Source: Lasioglossum baleicum (lineage: Eukaryota; Arthropoda; Insecta; Hymenoptera; Halictidae). Taken from it: 64,000 bases of DNA. The first letter of the stretch is position 1. The number at the start of each line of letters is the position of its first letter. The position numbers and the translations under genes were made by a program. Under the pieces are notes generated by a model. That model made no database searches. It was not told the DNA's origin and saw only the letters and a program-made list of their open reading frames with translations. Location: NCBI RefSeq assembly GCF_051020765.1, contig NC_134943.1, forward strand, positions 7,068,001 through 7,132,000, in the 5' to 3' direction. Shown piece by piece: positions 47,384 to 59,700 of this stretch.

Positions 47384-47820
47384 CAGTGGCCGAAATTTCT
47401 ATAAAGTCATCTTCATTTTCATAGATATTTCAAAAATATCGCCCTTTTTGTTTACCCTATGTTTACTATTTACGTTTGTTTTAACTTTTTTTTTGTGTTG
47501 CGCAGAACACAAGTGCGAAGTTTCTATAAAGCCACTTAGTGTTTCTATCTATGTATTCTGAGCAGAGAACTACGGAAAATTGCAAATATTCTAAAAGTAT
47601 TTGTTTTAGAACTCATAGAAATCCTGTTTGATTTGATTCACGTGTATTAGAATGCCGAGAGGGAAAGTACTAACAAGTGAAGAAAAAGCATCAATCAATG
47701 CTTATAAAGATATGGGATTCTCTAATCGCGCAATTGCTAAAAAAATAAATCGGTCATACACTGTGATTAATGAAGAATTCATTACCAAACACAGTGACTT
47801 TATAAAAATTTCGGTGAGTG
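47384..47820 (+). mobile_element. Internally deleted Tc3-like element (Tc1/mariner superfamily)
   Basis: The left end TA|CAGTGGCCGAAATTTCTATA (47384) and the right end, read inverted, TA|CACTCACCGAAATTTTTATA (47820) agree at about 22 of 27 positions and are flanked by TA. A second partial copy of the end motif, TTTCTATAAAGCCACT, lies internally at about 47520, as in Tc3-type ends with two binding sites. The 437-bp unit keeps the 5' leader and the N-terminal DNA-binding domain of the transposase and has lost the catalytic DDE region. The right inverted repeat starts within the coding frame. Confidence 0.75.
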
Positions 47821-47834
47821 TAGCTTTCATTTGA
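47652..47834 (+). pseudogene. Tc3-like transposase N-terminus (helix-turn-helix only)
   Basis: The 60-codon frame starts MPRGKVLTSEEKASINAY and continues with a FSNRAIAKKINRSYTVI helix-turn-helix (about residues 24-40), matching the start of Tc3/Tc1-type transposases (paired-like HTH). The homology stops after VINEEF, where the internal deletion joins the right inverted repeat, and the frame runs out of the element to a stop at 47832..47834. The catalytic domain is absent, so it cannot transpose. The frame is intact and could encode a DNA-binding-only peptide. Confidence 0.75.
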
Positions 47835-48389
47835 GCTCTCAAGGTCCTTTTCCCGCATACTCCGTTAAAACAAGTTCCAAAGTAACAATTTGTCACGTTC
47901 TCACCTGTACCAAACTTATGTCTAATTCACCTATTTTTATATCCTCCGCGAAGTTGCGAATACTGAGCTTAACCTAGAACCGTAGCCGACTTAATAACAC
48001 TATAAATAATGTGCAACGTGCATCGTTCGCGCAATAATCCCAACTAATAACAATAACTCTCGTTCTGCCTCGAATTCCAAGCGCCATTCGAAGTCCCCAA
48101 GACGACGAAACTGCCTGGTGAATAGATTTCGGAAACTTTCATTCCCCTCCTCCACCCAGTAGAGTAATTAGAGAAAACTTTCTACAGAATAGTGGGGGTT
48201 CGTTCGATTCCTCCGCGAAAACCAACCTCCGAAACGCCTCGCGAAGAAGGTCGCTGAAAAACTAAACTTTTAAGTTATTTAAAACCGCAGCCTCGTTCAA
48301 GAAGAGCTACATAGTTCGCTCTCTCTTTCCTCATCCCTTGTGTTCTCTAATGAATTCTTATTCGATCCCAGGTATTAAGGAGGTCGCGA
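47835..48389. other. No recognised gene
   Basis: No open frame of note, no repeat recognised. Confidence 0.5.
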
Positions 48390-48512
48390 ATGGACTGTGG
48401 TGCAAGGGGGATGAAAATCTATGGGGAAGATCATGAAAAACTCGGCTTAAACAAACTCGAGGAACGACGCCGGAGGGGGTTAGTGTATCAGAAGTTACGT
48501 TTATCAGGTGAA
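48390..48512 (+). pseudogene. Possible LINE reverse-transcriptase remnant
   Basis: The frame contains YGEDHEKLGLNKLEERRRRG, which resembles the conserved Y-E-x-R-L-x-x-L-G-L-x-x-L-E-x-R-R-x-R-G motif found near the end of many LINE reverse transcriptases. The following Asp-Leu-Ile is not present and similarity ends within a few codons. An upstream CAG at about 48371 and a CAG|GTGAAA at about 48508 look like splice sites but may be chance. Evidence is one short motif. Confidence 0.35.
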
Positions 48513-49698
48513 ACGCGCGGTTTTCGAGGCCCACCCTTGTACAACTTCACCCTCGCCAGTCTCTGTTTTTACCCGACCAATCCCCTACCTCGCGATTATT
48601 CTCCACGATCGATCGAGATACCCCTTCTAGTTAGAAAACGACCGCCTATCGGGTTTCAAGCTGGATTAACTTTCGGAAACGGAAGCCTTCCGGATGGAAT
48701 TGCGGTCACGCGACGGGGGTGGCAACCAACCTCGCAGATTTTCAATTTTTCTTGTCGAAACTGATGCGGGGAACGCCTTGGAACAGCTGATGAACCCTTT
48801 TTCAGTTACCTCACTGAATGCTAGAGAAGTTATTTGGGTGATTGGTTAGATTGTCTGACAGAACAATGTGTATTTGATTCAATTTTACATGGCGAAAGGG
48901 GTGGAATGAAAAGTAGCAAGTATTAGCTCACAATTCTCTGAAACTTGCGATTATTACGCGAGAAATAATGGAACACAATCACATTGAATTAATAAAGGTA
49001 CAAAGCGTGTGCGTTGAGTAATTGTTGAACGTTGGGCTAAAATTTCCGACATCGAGCGAACATCAAGGGGTATATTTTCGTAAGCACAAGGGGACTAAAC
49101 GTTTGTTAGGCTGTTGCGGAAACGCCGAGCCCTTACCGAAATTGCGGCCTCGAACGAAAACCAGCCACTCCATCGCGTTATGGAAATTTCGGGGGCTGCA
49201 ATTATTTCGATCGATCGTCGCGAAGGGCAATCTCTCTGCTCGTTCGCGGTGCTTCTCCTCAGGGGGAGATCAAAGGAGGCCGTTTTCCCTCTAATTACGG
49301 AAAATTTCGTCGTCGGAGGTATTTAGCTCGAGACGAGACGTTTCCCTTGCCACACGTATACACATACATAGACACATGCGTAGATACAGACACAGGGGAT
49401 GAATCTTAGAGGCTGGAGACGCGCGTAAAAGGACCGATGTGTTTGCTAAAGATCGGCACGATTCGCTGATTCTTAATTCCCTTTGACGAGCTCAGCCATT
49501 CAGAAACAATTAACTGTACACGCTTCCATTTTCATCTCATTTTAGACAGGACGAGGCACCTCAAACAGGCCACCTGAATAAGTCGGCTGCTATTGGTGTT
49601 ATGAAAAAATGCATCAGATGGAAATTGCTTGGTTTCGAGGGGGCATTAATCTGATGTTAGTAGCTTTTTTGTAGGTGGACGCGTGAAGGGCATATGAC
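48513..49698. other. No recognised gene
   Basis: Frames up to 124 codons without domains. A short imperfect run of ACATACATAGACACAT-like words lies at about 49350..49395. Confidence 0.5.
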
Positions 49699-49893
49699 GG
49701 TCAACTTCATTTTGTTAAATGGAATGAGATATTTTTTAGTGCATCAATCGATGCAGATGGACATTCGTTATAAAACAGTACTAACCTATGTATGTCGAAA
49801 AGTTAGTAGATCAGGAGATATTTCGATTTAAATAATTCTAAAACACCATTACTGTCGTACTAAGACGTTACACTAGTAAATAGACGCTAATAT
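49699..49893 (-). mobile_element. Internal fragment, CTCACCCTG family (minus orientation)
   Basis: About 195 bases match, in inverted orientation, the interior of the element at 60611..60968 (shared words include CATCAATCGATGCAG, AACCTATGTATGTCG and CACCATTACTGTCGTACTAA), with roughly 90% identity by eye. Both termini are missing. Confidence 0.7.
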
Positions 49894-50164
49894 AAAATGC
49901 TAATAATATAAAAGTTGGGCCGAATAGCATCACTGCCGCGGACCACAGTTTAAGAACCTATGGGTTAGAGAATGTATGAAAATAGTCCATAGCATTGAAG
50001 GACCTTAGCATGTTTACTACAAGTCTCACTGGTGATAAACGTATTCTTGCTTCCATATTTTAGTTTTATACGTTTTTTCTGTCCGTGGCCATGGATGACC
50101 TTGAGTAATCATAGTCACTGCATTCGTAATAAAAGGGACTATCATTGTACATGTTTAAAAAAGG

Positions 50165-50303
50165 GTGGTTCCCTTTAAAAAAATGAAGGTGACCTGGATA
50201 TCTCTAAAAGAATTGAATGAAAACGAAAATTGCAATTCATTTAATATATCTTTGAAATCAACAAACATGTTTGAGGTGATAACGTTAGTTGACTCACCCT
50301 GTA
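50165..50303 (+). mobile_element. Right-end fragment, CTCACCCTG family (plus orientation)
   Basis: The segment runs from AAAAAAATGAAGGTGACC through GAGGTGATAACGTTAGTTGA to the terminal CTCACCCTGTA. It matches the right terminus of the element at 60611..60968. It faces the opposite way from the fragment 270 bases upstream, so the pair is an inverted arrangement of one family. Confidence 0.65.
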
Positions 50304-50504
50304 TACCTTATTTTGTATACTGTACATTCATGTTATATTATACTTTATGTACTTATATATAGGATATCAAATATTTGCGAGTAAATGCTGTATTTTTACA
50401 TTGAAGTAAAAACAAATGTGCAGTTAATCAATAAAGATTGCATTATCATAAATTTAATTGCCGGCGGCTTAAAGGCACTCGAGGTAATGTTAGAGAGAAT
50501 CAAA
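50304..50504. other. AT-rich spacer
   Basis: No gene or repeat recognised. Confidence 0.4.
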
Positions 50505-50749
50505 CACTTCCATTTGCTACCTGGAACTTTATCATACGATAGTGCTATTCAGCCGTAAAGATTGAACTCTGTTTATCAATTTTATCAATAGTTTCGAGAC
50601 TCTCAAAGCCATTTTACGGACTTTAACACCTGCATTTGCAGCCTGGAACTTTATCATACTAAATTGTGAATCTTTATCGGATGTTCCAAGTCCAAAGCTA
50701 ATTCCACGGAAACAAAGACTTGCGTTTGCTATCTGGAATTTTATCAGCC
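50505..50749 (+). repeat. Degenerate tandem repeat, three copies
   Basis: The word series TTTGCTACCTGGAACTTTATCA recurs at about 50513, 50635 and 50725 with a few changes each (for example TTTGCAGCCTGGAACTTTATCA and TTTGCTATCTGGAATTTTATCA). Intervals are about 121 and 90 bases, and the second interval appears to have lost part of the unit. Confidence 0.6.
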
Positions 50750-53700
50750 CCAACATAAATTTCCACTTAAAGCGTCAAATCGCCGCAGCTCCTTCATTAG
50801 TCGTAATTAATGGCCGGGATCAGAGCCCGGAAACAAGCGAGTCAAGCGACAGAAATTGTCCACGGTGGTCTTTGCAAGGGAAAGCAGCGGTCCGCGAGTA
50901 ATCCCTAATAATTCCGAGCGATTTCGTCCCGATCCTATCGAATGGTCGGCCAGATTCACCGCGAAATTGTTGGGCTGACCTCCGCCACTGTCGCCGAGAG
51001 AACGGACGCGAGAAACCATCGCATCGGGAAGACAAAACGTTTTTCGGTGATCGACCCCTCGCCTCGGCGGGATTCGCGGCGGGATCCATTAGGAGACAGG
51101 GAAAATAATGACGGAACGATTCTCATCGGTTCCCAGAGCCGCAGAGACTGGGGAAAGTTCTTAATGATCCGACCGGAGCGGCGAACGCGAGGAAAAGGCG
51201 GGAGGGGTAGGCTGGAGACCGGCTGGTAATGCGAATTTCGCAAGGAGCATTAACTTCCGCAATAAACGCCGCCGAGAAATTAACGGCGAATCGCGGGCGA
51301 AACTTCTTGGAGAACTATTAAACGAGCCGGGATATCAGTGTTCGCGCGATACAACCGCGAAAGGATTCGGAAACCCCCCTCCCGGCAGCCAACTCCCCTA
51401 ACTCGGACGATTATTTCCGGTGATTTTGGCCGGGCGGCTGATACTCGAAAGTATTAGTTTTGCAAACTGGATCCGGAAATCTTAGAGCAGACTGTAGAGG
51501 CTGCACAGAGTTATTTTCGAAGGGGAGGAGGATTAGTCCCGCTAAATTTGACTGCTTGGGTAATGAAAAACTCAATTATGGTACTAGTCTCGATTTTCTC
51601 CAAATTTTTACAGTTTTTGTAAAAAAAACTGGCCCTGTCTGGGCCAGTATCTCGTTGCTGAGACACTCGGGAGATAGTTAAACGAGCCAATATGTCTATA
51701 AAACTTGTGCCAAGGGGAACATTAGAATTTTTCATTGGAAGATATCGCGGGACTTCTTAGGGATCGTAGCTCGAAAATCTCGGTTTGGGAGGAGGGGGTA
51801 TTGATGTCTGGGTGTCGCCATGGGGCTCGAAACTTCGCGGATGTTTGCGGACCGTTTCCACGGAGGGAATCGGACAATTTATCGGTCGGTTCCCTGAGCG
51901 ATTCGGCTCGCAAATAGAAAACGCAGACGTCGTTTATCGTGCGTCCCGCTGTCTAAATACCGCGTTTTCCGTTTATCAAAGTTTCAATCGGTGCTGCGGA
52001 GGGTGGCAACCCCTCTCCAGCAAAATAAACGTTCCACGGTGATGTTATAACGAGCCGCGGGACGTCTTCGGCGATCGGGAAAGAGAAGAGAGACTGGAAA
52101 ACACCGTCTCGGACCGTCGTGCGACGCGGTATCGTTAATTGGTAGGAACGCGAGGGATCGAAAAGGATCGAGAGAGATCCGGGGGTGGTTTCCAAACGGG
52201 CCAATTAGCCGTCTGCTGGGAAAGCAGACGAAGACGTTGCGCTGTGCAAACGCAAATAAGCGACTCCAGCGTTTCCGGAGCCGCGTCTCGAGACGCTGAC
52301 GAGAAGCCGCCGATGACAAGGCCAGTCAAGGGACGGACGAAGGGACGAAGGGATGGCAGGTTTACATTTAATTAATTAGATGGCTGCCAGCCACGGATGG
52401 AAGGAAAAACGAGGGGCTGACAGCGAGGCGCGTTTAAACGCGGCTCTTTCATCTTCCGGTCAGCTGACCGCGAGCGAAGAACTGCTCGCGCGTGCGTGCC
52501 GGCACCAGCCTCTCAGGAATATGTGAATTTTTTTGAAAGCCGAACTACATCCAGCATAAAGTGCGATTCTCGAGCTTGAATTTGAGATGTTGAACGTTCA
52601 AAAATTTCTACGGGAACGCATCCTATATTCGATTTGAAATTATCGAATTTCACAAAGAATTTTAAGCTCACGAAGCTTAAAAATGTGAACGTATTTGAAG
52701 CTGTACTTATCATTTCAGCAACCGCCAGAAGCAATTGGAAGCTCCGACTTCTTGTTTGGCCACCTTATCACAGACTCCCAGTTAATTATCATACTTATCC
52801 TGGCTTGTCTCCAAATGCTATCCTCATGAAACGCGGCCAGCGTCTCACGATATCCCATAAATGGGCGAATCAGGTGGACAGGCCTTTCGAGCGGGGCGTT
52901 AGGGCGAGTTTTAAACCAGCCAGACGGGCGACAACGCGGAACGAGGTACGCTCATTATCATAAACGTAACTCTGTCGGGGTTGGCTTGGCCCGCGGCTCT
53001 CTGGAAGAAAGCCAGGAGCCAGAGGTCGCCTATAGAACTCGGATCAAGGTGAGACAGGGGTTGTAGGGTCTGATAGAACATAGAACGTTAGTTCTCGAAG
53101 GTGAAAAAGAGAGAGAGAGAGTTTTTGTCGTACCGGAAGCGAGGGTCGAAAACGGGGACGTTGGGTCTTTCGGGGTCTCTGTATCGGGGTGAATTTGAAA
53201 CGACGGATTGGCGGGGTTTAGGGTACGAGCTCGTGCATCTTTTTTTCATACGCGAGGAATTTATGTGGAACCATGATATCCGTATATGGGGCACTAGTCG
53301 AGGGAGTTGTGCTGGAAGGGGTTGGTTCAGCTCTTGTCTCAAGATTAATTTTCGGCCCTCTTTGCTGGTCGATTATTGTTCATAATTTGTAGAAAAGACT
53401 GAATTCAGCTGTTCAAGGGTTGTATTTACTGATCTCAGGTTCTGTTCCCATCAGGAATAAAAATTTTAAAAAATTCAGTAGTTCCCAATATCACGTTCTG
53501 TGTCTACCTTTAATAAATGAATCAGTGGTAGCAAAGAAGGCTGTCCCCTATTGTCATTGCCTGCACGATGCAGCAGTAACTATCGAAGACTAGAAGCGTT
53601 CCAGAGAGTACAACGTCGTCGCCTATTCGGGACTCAATCAGATTGTTTCCAATTTAGCGGAACGGTCTGCTCGACTTCGTCGGAGGCCATTTTTACGCAA

Positions 53701-56700
53701 ATTTCCCGCGATATCGGCGTGTGCTACGAATTGAAGGGCTGATGGGATCGCGAGACCGTCGAGACGACGCTCGAATTTCCGGTCACATCGTCTGGAAACG
53801 ACGCACCTATCTCGCAACAATCTCGGCCATTAAAAGTCGGTCATTAAGCTCCTTCCAGTCTTCTTCTCTAGTCGACCGCCTCTTCCCTCCTGTTTTCCTC
53901 CTTCTTCTACCTCATTTTCGTGGCAAGGACCATGCCCGATCACGAGCGACGACCTTCAATGTCCTTGCCTCCTGGTGATCGTTGACCTTAATCGAACTGT
54001 TCCGCTCGCAGGTCCCCGTCATGTAAATAACTCACCCCATTAAGGCTGATTTCTTAAAACGGGAACCTCCGTCTCGCCACTTTCCTCGTTGGTGGAGTAA
54101 TTGAATCTTTAATATTGAGACCCTGATCCTGGGGACCTTGATACAAACGGAGCTCGCCTAATACCGTTATATATTCCCGGATTAATCTTTCAAACCGGCC
54201 GAATTCACGAAACAGCTGAGTGTTAATAATATTCTTTAACGATGGAACGCGTTCTCTGATAATTAGAAGTCTAGCTCTTAATATTGAAACGTTCCTGGGC
54301 AAACAAGTTCACCCATTGTGCGTTTCTGGAATAAAAAGAAATTGAAAATAAAAAACTAAAATTTCATGAAAATCTTCCTGACTCCATGCAAATGCAAGAA
54401 CACACTACTGGTTCTGTCTAAGGGTCTAGCCGAGGCATTCAGAATTTTTCCTCGCCCTCCGGCCCCAATCCCCGCTCGGCGTCGCATCCAGGACACTCGA
54501 TCGCTTTTTCCAGCGGCTCCTCCATCTTCCCAGCGATCATTTGAAAATGGGAAGCAAGCCGAGGAAACGACGAGCTCTCGCCCCATCGTTATTTTCCCGG
54601 TTTCTCCCTAATGGTCCCAACAACAGAGCGCGGGTGGGGGAAGGAGGTTGGAACGATGATGAACCTGGTGGGAAGATAGGTCGCCACCCTTAGGTCCAGC
54701 AAAAACGTTTTGTCTCGTCGGTCTTTCTCCGTGATTCTCCGATCGCGAGCGGCGCTGACGATGTCCTTTGCATCCCCTAAGTCACGCGTGACATCAACCC
54801 CTTGCTAGGCCCTCGGAGATTTCGCGGACCGGATTCATACTTCATCCTCGTCGATAAGGATTTTCCACTGGAGGGTGGTCGTCGCGACTGATCTCGTGAT
54901 CTCATACTCTTCCTCTCTCTCTCGCTCACACCCTCTGCGACCTTCGTCCTGCGTCGAGATGCAATTACTTAAAGCGGAGAGCGGTGCCCTTTTCCAGGCC
55001 GATGAAAAACGCGCGTTCTCCGACGGTTGCGCCGCTTAAATCCTATCCATTTGTCAGCTCGCCCTTGGCCGCCGCCGGACAGGCTTTTTTGCCTCTGCAT
55101 CCCTGAAGAGTTCACCGACTCCGACGTCCACCACCGCACCTTTCCATCTCCACACGAGGAGACGTTCGACAATGCCCACGCGAAGATCGACCTCCCCCCG
55201 CAGAAATGAAAGGAATAAATCACCTGAGGCATAGGGTGAGTCGTGGTGTTCCAAGTGGAAACGGACGTCTGGCCAGGACAGGGATCGAGGATTTTAGGTG
55301 TGGTCCGCGGCATTCCGGGACTATGAAAGTATTTCATAGCGGTCAGGAATTTAATAAAGCGTATGGAGTCGTTGAGAAAACCGGGGAAGGGGGAAATATT
55401 TTATTTAAAAATGTACATTGCCAAGACTGAAACACGTCTGCAAACTTGTTGAAACACTCTCGAAGAATGTAACTTACTGCTGGCAATAATGGCCGCCGAC
55501 AACAATAAATGCTGGGTCCTGCGACACCAGAAAAATTCCTGCTCGTTGGTAGCCGACGTGATTTCACAGCGAAATTCTCCCTGTCCCTTGATTCTGCAAA
55601 CGAGGCACGAAGGGCCGACCCCATGGGGTCAGCCCCGTGCAAACTGCGCCCGCAGATCTGCGTTTCGTCGCATCGACGCAACGGGGGAGGCAAACGAAGA
55701 TGCTGAGGGGGCCCTCATCGATCTAGGACGACCCTCCGAGTCGAAAGGGGAGGCAAATTGGGTTATCCTGGACCGAGATGTCACCGTGGCAGCGCCGTTT
55801 CGTCCGATGAGCACGCCTGCCGGATGGGAGCCGACGTTGTCGCGGGTCAAAGGTAACCCCTGGTCAATTATTGTAATATGTTCGCTGGAGGCGAAAGGGT
55901 CGAGAGATTCTCCCTCTCTCTCATTCTTATTCTCTCTCCCTCTCCTACTCTGCGAATCGCCACGGGTCGATAGCTTTAATCTACCGTGCTCTGTCTCAGC
56001 GCCCTTGATCGGGGAGCTCTGTATCGGACCTGGCTTATTGTTTACTAAATCTGGTTATTCATTAAGGACTCGCAATTATGAAACTTGGAACTTCTAATGC
56101 AGAGGCTTCGGGGTCGTTCAGTGCCTCTCGAAAGGGACTCGTGGTTGCCGAATACTCGAGATGCTATTCAAACCTTCAAGACTGAACATATTTTCAAGTT
56201 TCAAATGAAATGAAAAGCTTGTTCGATTTTACCAAAATCTCTCGTAGATACAACGCAAATGCCTATACAGTAAGTATCGACGTATTTTTGTGAAAGTTCG
56301 CGTAGCAGTGACCACCAAGTATTTCTCAACACTGGAGGTTTTCTCAACTATATCCGTTCTAATAGTATTCAACTGGACTCTATTTCCCGCAGAAACGTGC
56401 AAACAAAATAAAATAAAAATGTGGGAAATGGCACCGTAGGTATAGTTCGCATTGAGAAAATGAAATCTGACGCGAGAGGAAGCAATGAAAGTGGCCAGAG
56501 ACGGTCGAAGAGGGAAGTCGGAGTCGCCTGGTAGACGTCGAGGCGCCGCGGCGAGTGTAACGACGCGGCGCGCGCCAGTGACACCGAGTTACATATTTAA
56601 AATGTTTGGCGTGCAAGCGCGGCAAGTTTCCTGTGGCGCTGGTAAAGTTTGAAAAATAGTGGTCTTCTTTGTCCGGGCGGGGCGGCTCGACTATAAAGGT

Positions 56701-59700
56701 TCCCGTCGACTTCTGCGAATCCTCGGATAAATTTCGCGCGCCTTTCCGTCCGTTATTTACTGTCGCGTCGGATCGGGATTCCGTCGCACCCGGATTTTGG
56801 CGTTTGCGCGAACGTTCACTGTAAACCTAAAGGCGAATTCCCGGACGAACCTGGTCCACCGTTGTATCTAATTTTCGACGAGACTGTCGTCGTCGCACTC
56901 GTAATTTCACTCCACTCGCCCGATGAAACTGACTTCCATTTCGCTAATCCACCCCCCGGGAAACTTGGCCCGTCTCCAGTCGACTTCTAGATCACTTCTA
57001 TACCACTTAAACCTTTCTTTCATGAGAACTTTTGTTTGTTATGCTCGCCCCTCAGCGGATCTCTTCCCGACAGTCAACCCTTCGACAACTTATGCTGGTT
57101 GGGAGAGAAGAAGCCTCGTAAAAAAGTTTTCTGTCTCTGGCCGGGAGCCTCTACACGGTCATTCGGCCCTCGAATATTTCTTTCCTGAGACCTGAGAATT
57201 TCTTATCGAGCATCATCGATGCCGAGGACGATTGCTGGTATCGATCTTTGAATTTAAATAATTTTAGAAACATCTTATATCGTCGTGCAGAAAAAATTTC
57301 GTCTTCAGTTCCGGAAAGGAATGTGGAAAGTTGTTGTTAGCCAGACAAAAATGCAGATTAATATTCTATGTAAAACAAAATTAGTTCCGTAAAATGGCAT
57401 ATATCGAGGCAAGAGATAAATCAAAGTAAGTAAACAGAGCAACGATTCGCATCGATCCCGAAATAGGAAGTTTTATCGAGAAATTGTTCATCGAATCGAA
57501 CGGGAGTTGGCCGGACAGAATGAAGCGAATTTACAGGCACGCATCACCGGTACAATCGCGAGATTCGATTATCGGTAGCTGGGCAGGATCGCGGATCATC
57601 GAGCTCGACAATTAGCGGCGCGGCCGTGCTTTTAAATTTCCGGCTTTGGGACGCACGGAGCCGGAAAAATATTTGGAGTACGGCGCACACACGGCGAAAT
57701 TACCCGGCGTGGCACGCACGCGCGTTCAAAATGAATTTACGGCCGGCTCTTAGCGAGCAATTTCTGGTCGAAAGTTTCGTTGTTTCCCGACTGATTTGTG
57801 GCCGCGGGACTGCCGCTGATTCGCCGAACGCTCCTCCATTTCCGCTCGAAATTAATCGCTTTTCCACCGCCATCGGTTCGCTCGTTCCGGTGCCATGATA
57901 GTCCAGTCCAGGTACTATGACTGCTAGTTCTATCTGAACATGATCCAATTACCTCGTGCCACCGGAAAGAATAGGCTAAATTTGTAGAAAGGTGTTTAAC
58001 ACTAAACTAACCGATCCTCAAAAGTATCTGGAACATGCTCCCTTATAAAAAGATTAATTTGATTTAGACTTTGTGCGGCTCTTATTGTAATACGTGCTGT
58101 ATTAAAGACATCTATACAATAATTTCTTATCAAATAATTGTTATTATTTCAATAAGTGTAAAATAAACACTTATTTATTATGCTGTATTAATTTATTTTC
58201 AAGGAGACTGCTAATAACCAACAGAGTATTAATTCAAAGACGAATAAGTCACGGTCGGACGTTAAGTTGAAGCAATAAAGGCGGCACAAAGAATCTTACA
58301 AAGTATCTTTTATCGTGAAAACAATCCAAGTGCCACGCGTCCAGCTCGACTGCAGTCGCTGGCCGAGCACAAAGGTTGCTTTTCAGCGACGAGACGGTTT
58401 AATGCGTGTCTCGCGTTTTGCCGGCTGCTTGAACTTTAATTTTCCATAGGGCAAAGGGAGAACGAGGAAACTGGAAAAGACATGTTTCTCTTTCAGCATT
58501 CCTGGATAAATGTGGGTTTGAAGCGCATCGTGTGTCTCGCGAGCGAGGAAAATTTCGCGTGTGTGGTGGTTCCCGGGGCCGAAGGTGCAGTATAACGAGA
58601 AACGGTTAAAAATACGATTCTTTGTCCCCTCGGAGGCTCGGGTTGGCGCGAGGCGGTTTTAGAAGCCGCGAGAACAAAAAAAAAACGTGCAAAAGCCTTC
58701 GGGGACCGCGAAATTCCTGCCCTCCGAAATTGGAACGGAGGGAGGAAAGGCCTTTGAGTAAATTTAGCCCTCGAATAGCCGCGCTGCGAAGTAGATGCAA
58801 TTTCGTGGACAAACGTATACACCGGACTCGTGCTACGGGAATAATTGCAAAAACGCGTTTTTATCTTGCTTGCGCCGGCTGCTCCATTACGTTTAACGAA
58901 TTCTGCATTTTCCGGGGAGCGTGCAATTTAGTTTTGTAATTGGCCCGGAACGTTTCTGACGGAAACGGCTGCCAAATCATTTTTTAATTGAGAATCTACG
59001 AAGAATATTATATCGGGGCAAGAAACAGTGAATTAATGACGGACTATTTGAGCAAATCGTTCCATTAGCATTTTTGAATTGAAAAATTGGCGAGGATTTA
59101 AGCGAATTAATTGTTTAGTGTGTTTTATTGTACCATATACGCGGAATGAATAACGAGCTAAATCACAGGTTATTATTTAATAGATACCGTGCGGTGACGT
59201 TAATATTGTTCAAAGATGCAGTGAAATATTCAGTGGCGCACCCGACTATATTTCACACGGGGGATTAATGTATAGTAGTCTAAAGGACGAATCCCATGAA
59301 ATTTCCTGTTCAGTCTAATCCGCAAAATGTGGTCACAATTAATGCAATCTCATCGTCTATTTCCAACATTCGCTAATGAAAACCGCGTCGAACGACCGGA
59401 TATTAATTGTCTTTTGACGAGGCTCGACGTCATGCGAGTCTGTTCGCAGGCTGGGCTATAATTTTAATTAGCGACGGGTTCGTGCGTGACACGATCAAAA
59501 TTGGATCATTATTCATGCAGGTGTGCGATCCAAAAATATTTTAGCACGTAGTATTGACACTTAAAAAGTTATAATCATTATTCTTCAGTTACTTGTATTG
59601 ACGTTTTTCGACGTTGCCGTCGAGACGATAATCGACTTAACTCTACGGAAACGCTGAAACGGTGTGCGTGCAGAACGGAGGCGAGTGCTTGTTTTTCACG

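Noticed and set aside
56685..56700. TATAAAGG motif as a promoter
   Set aside because: No initiator at the expected distance and no downstream gene.
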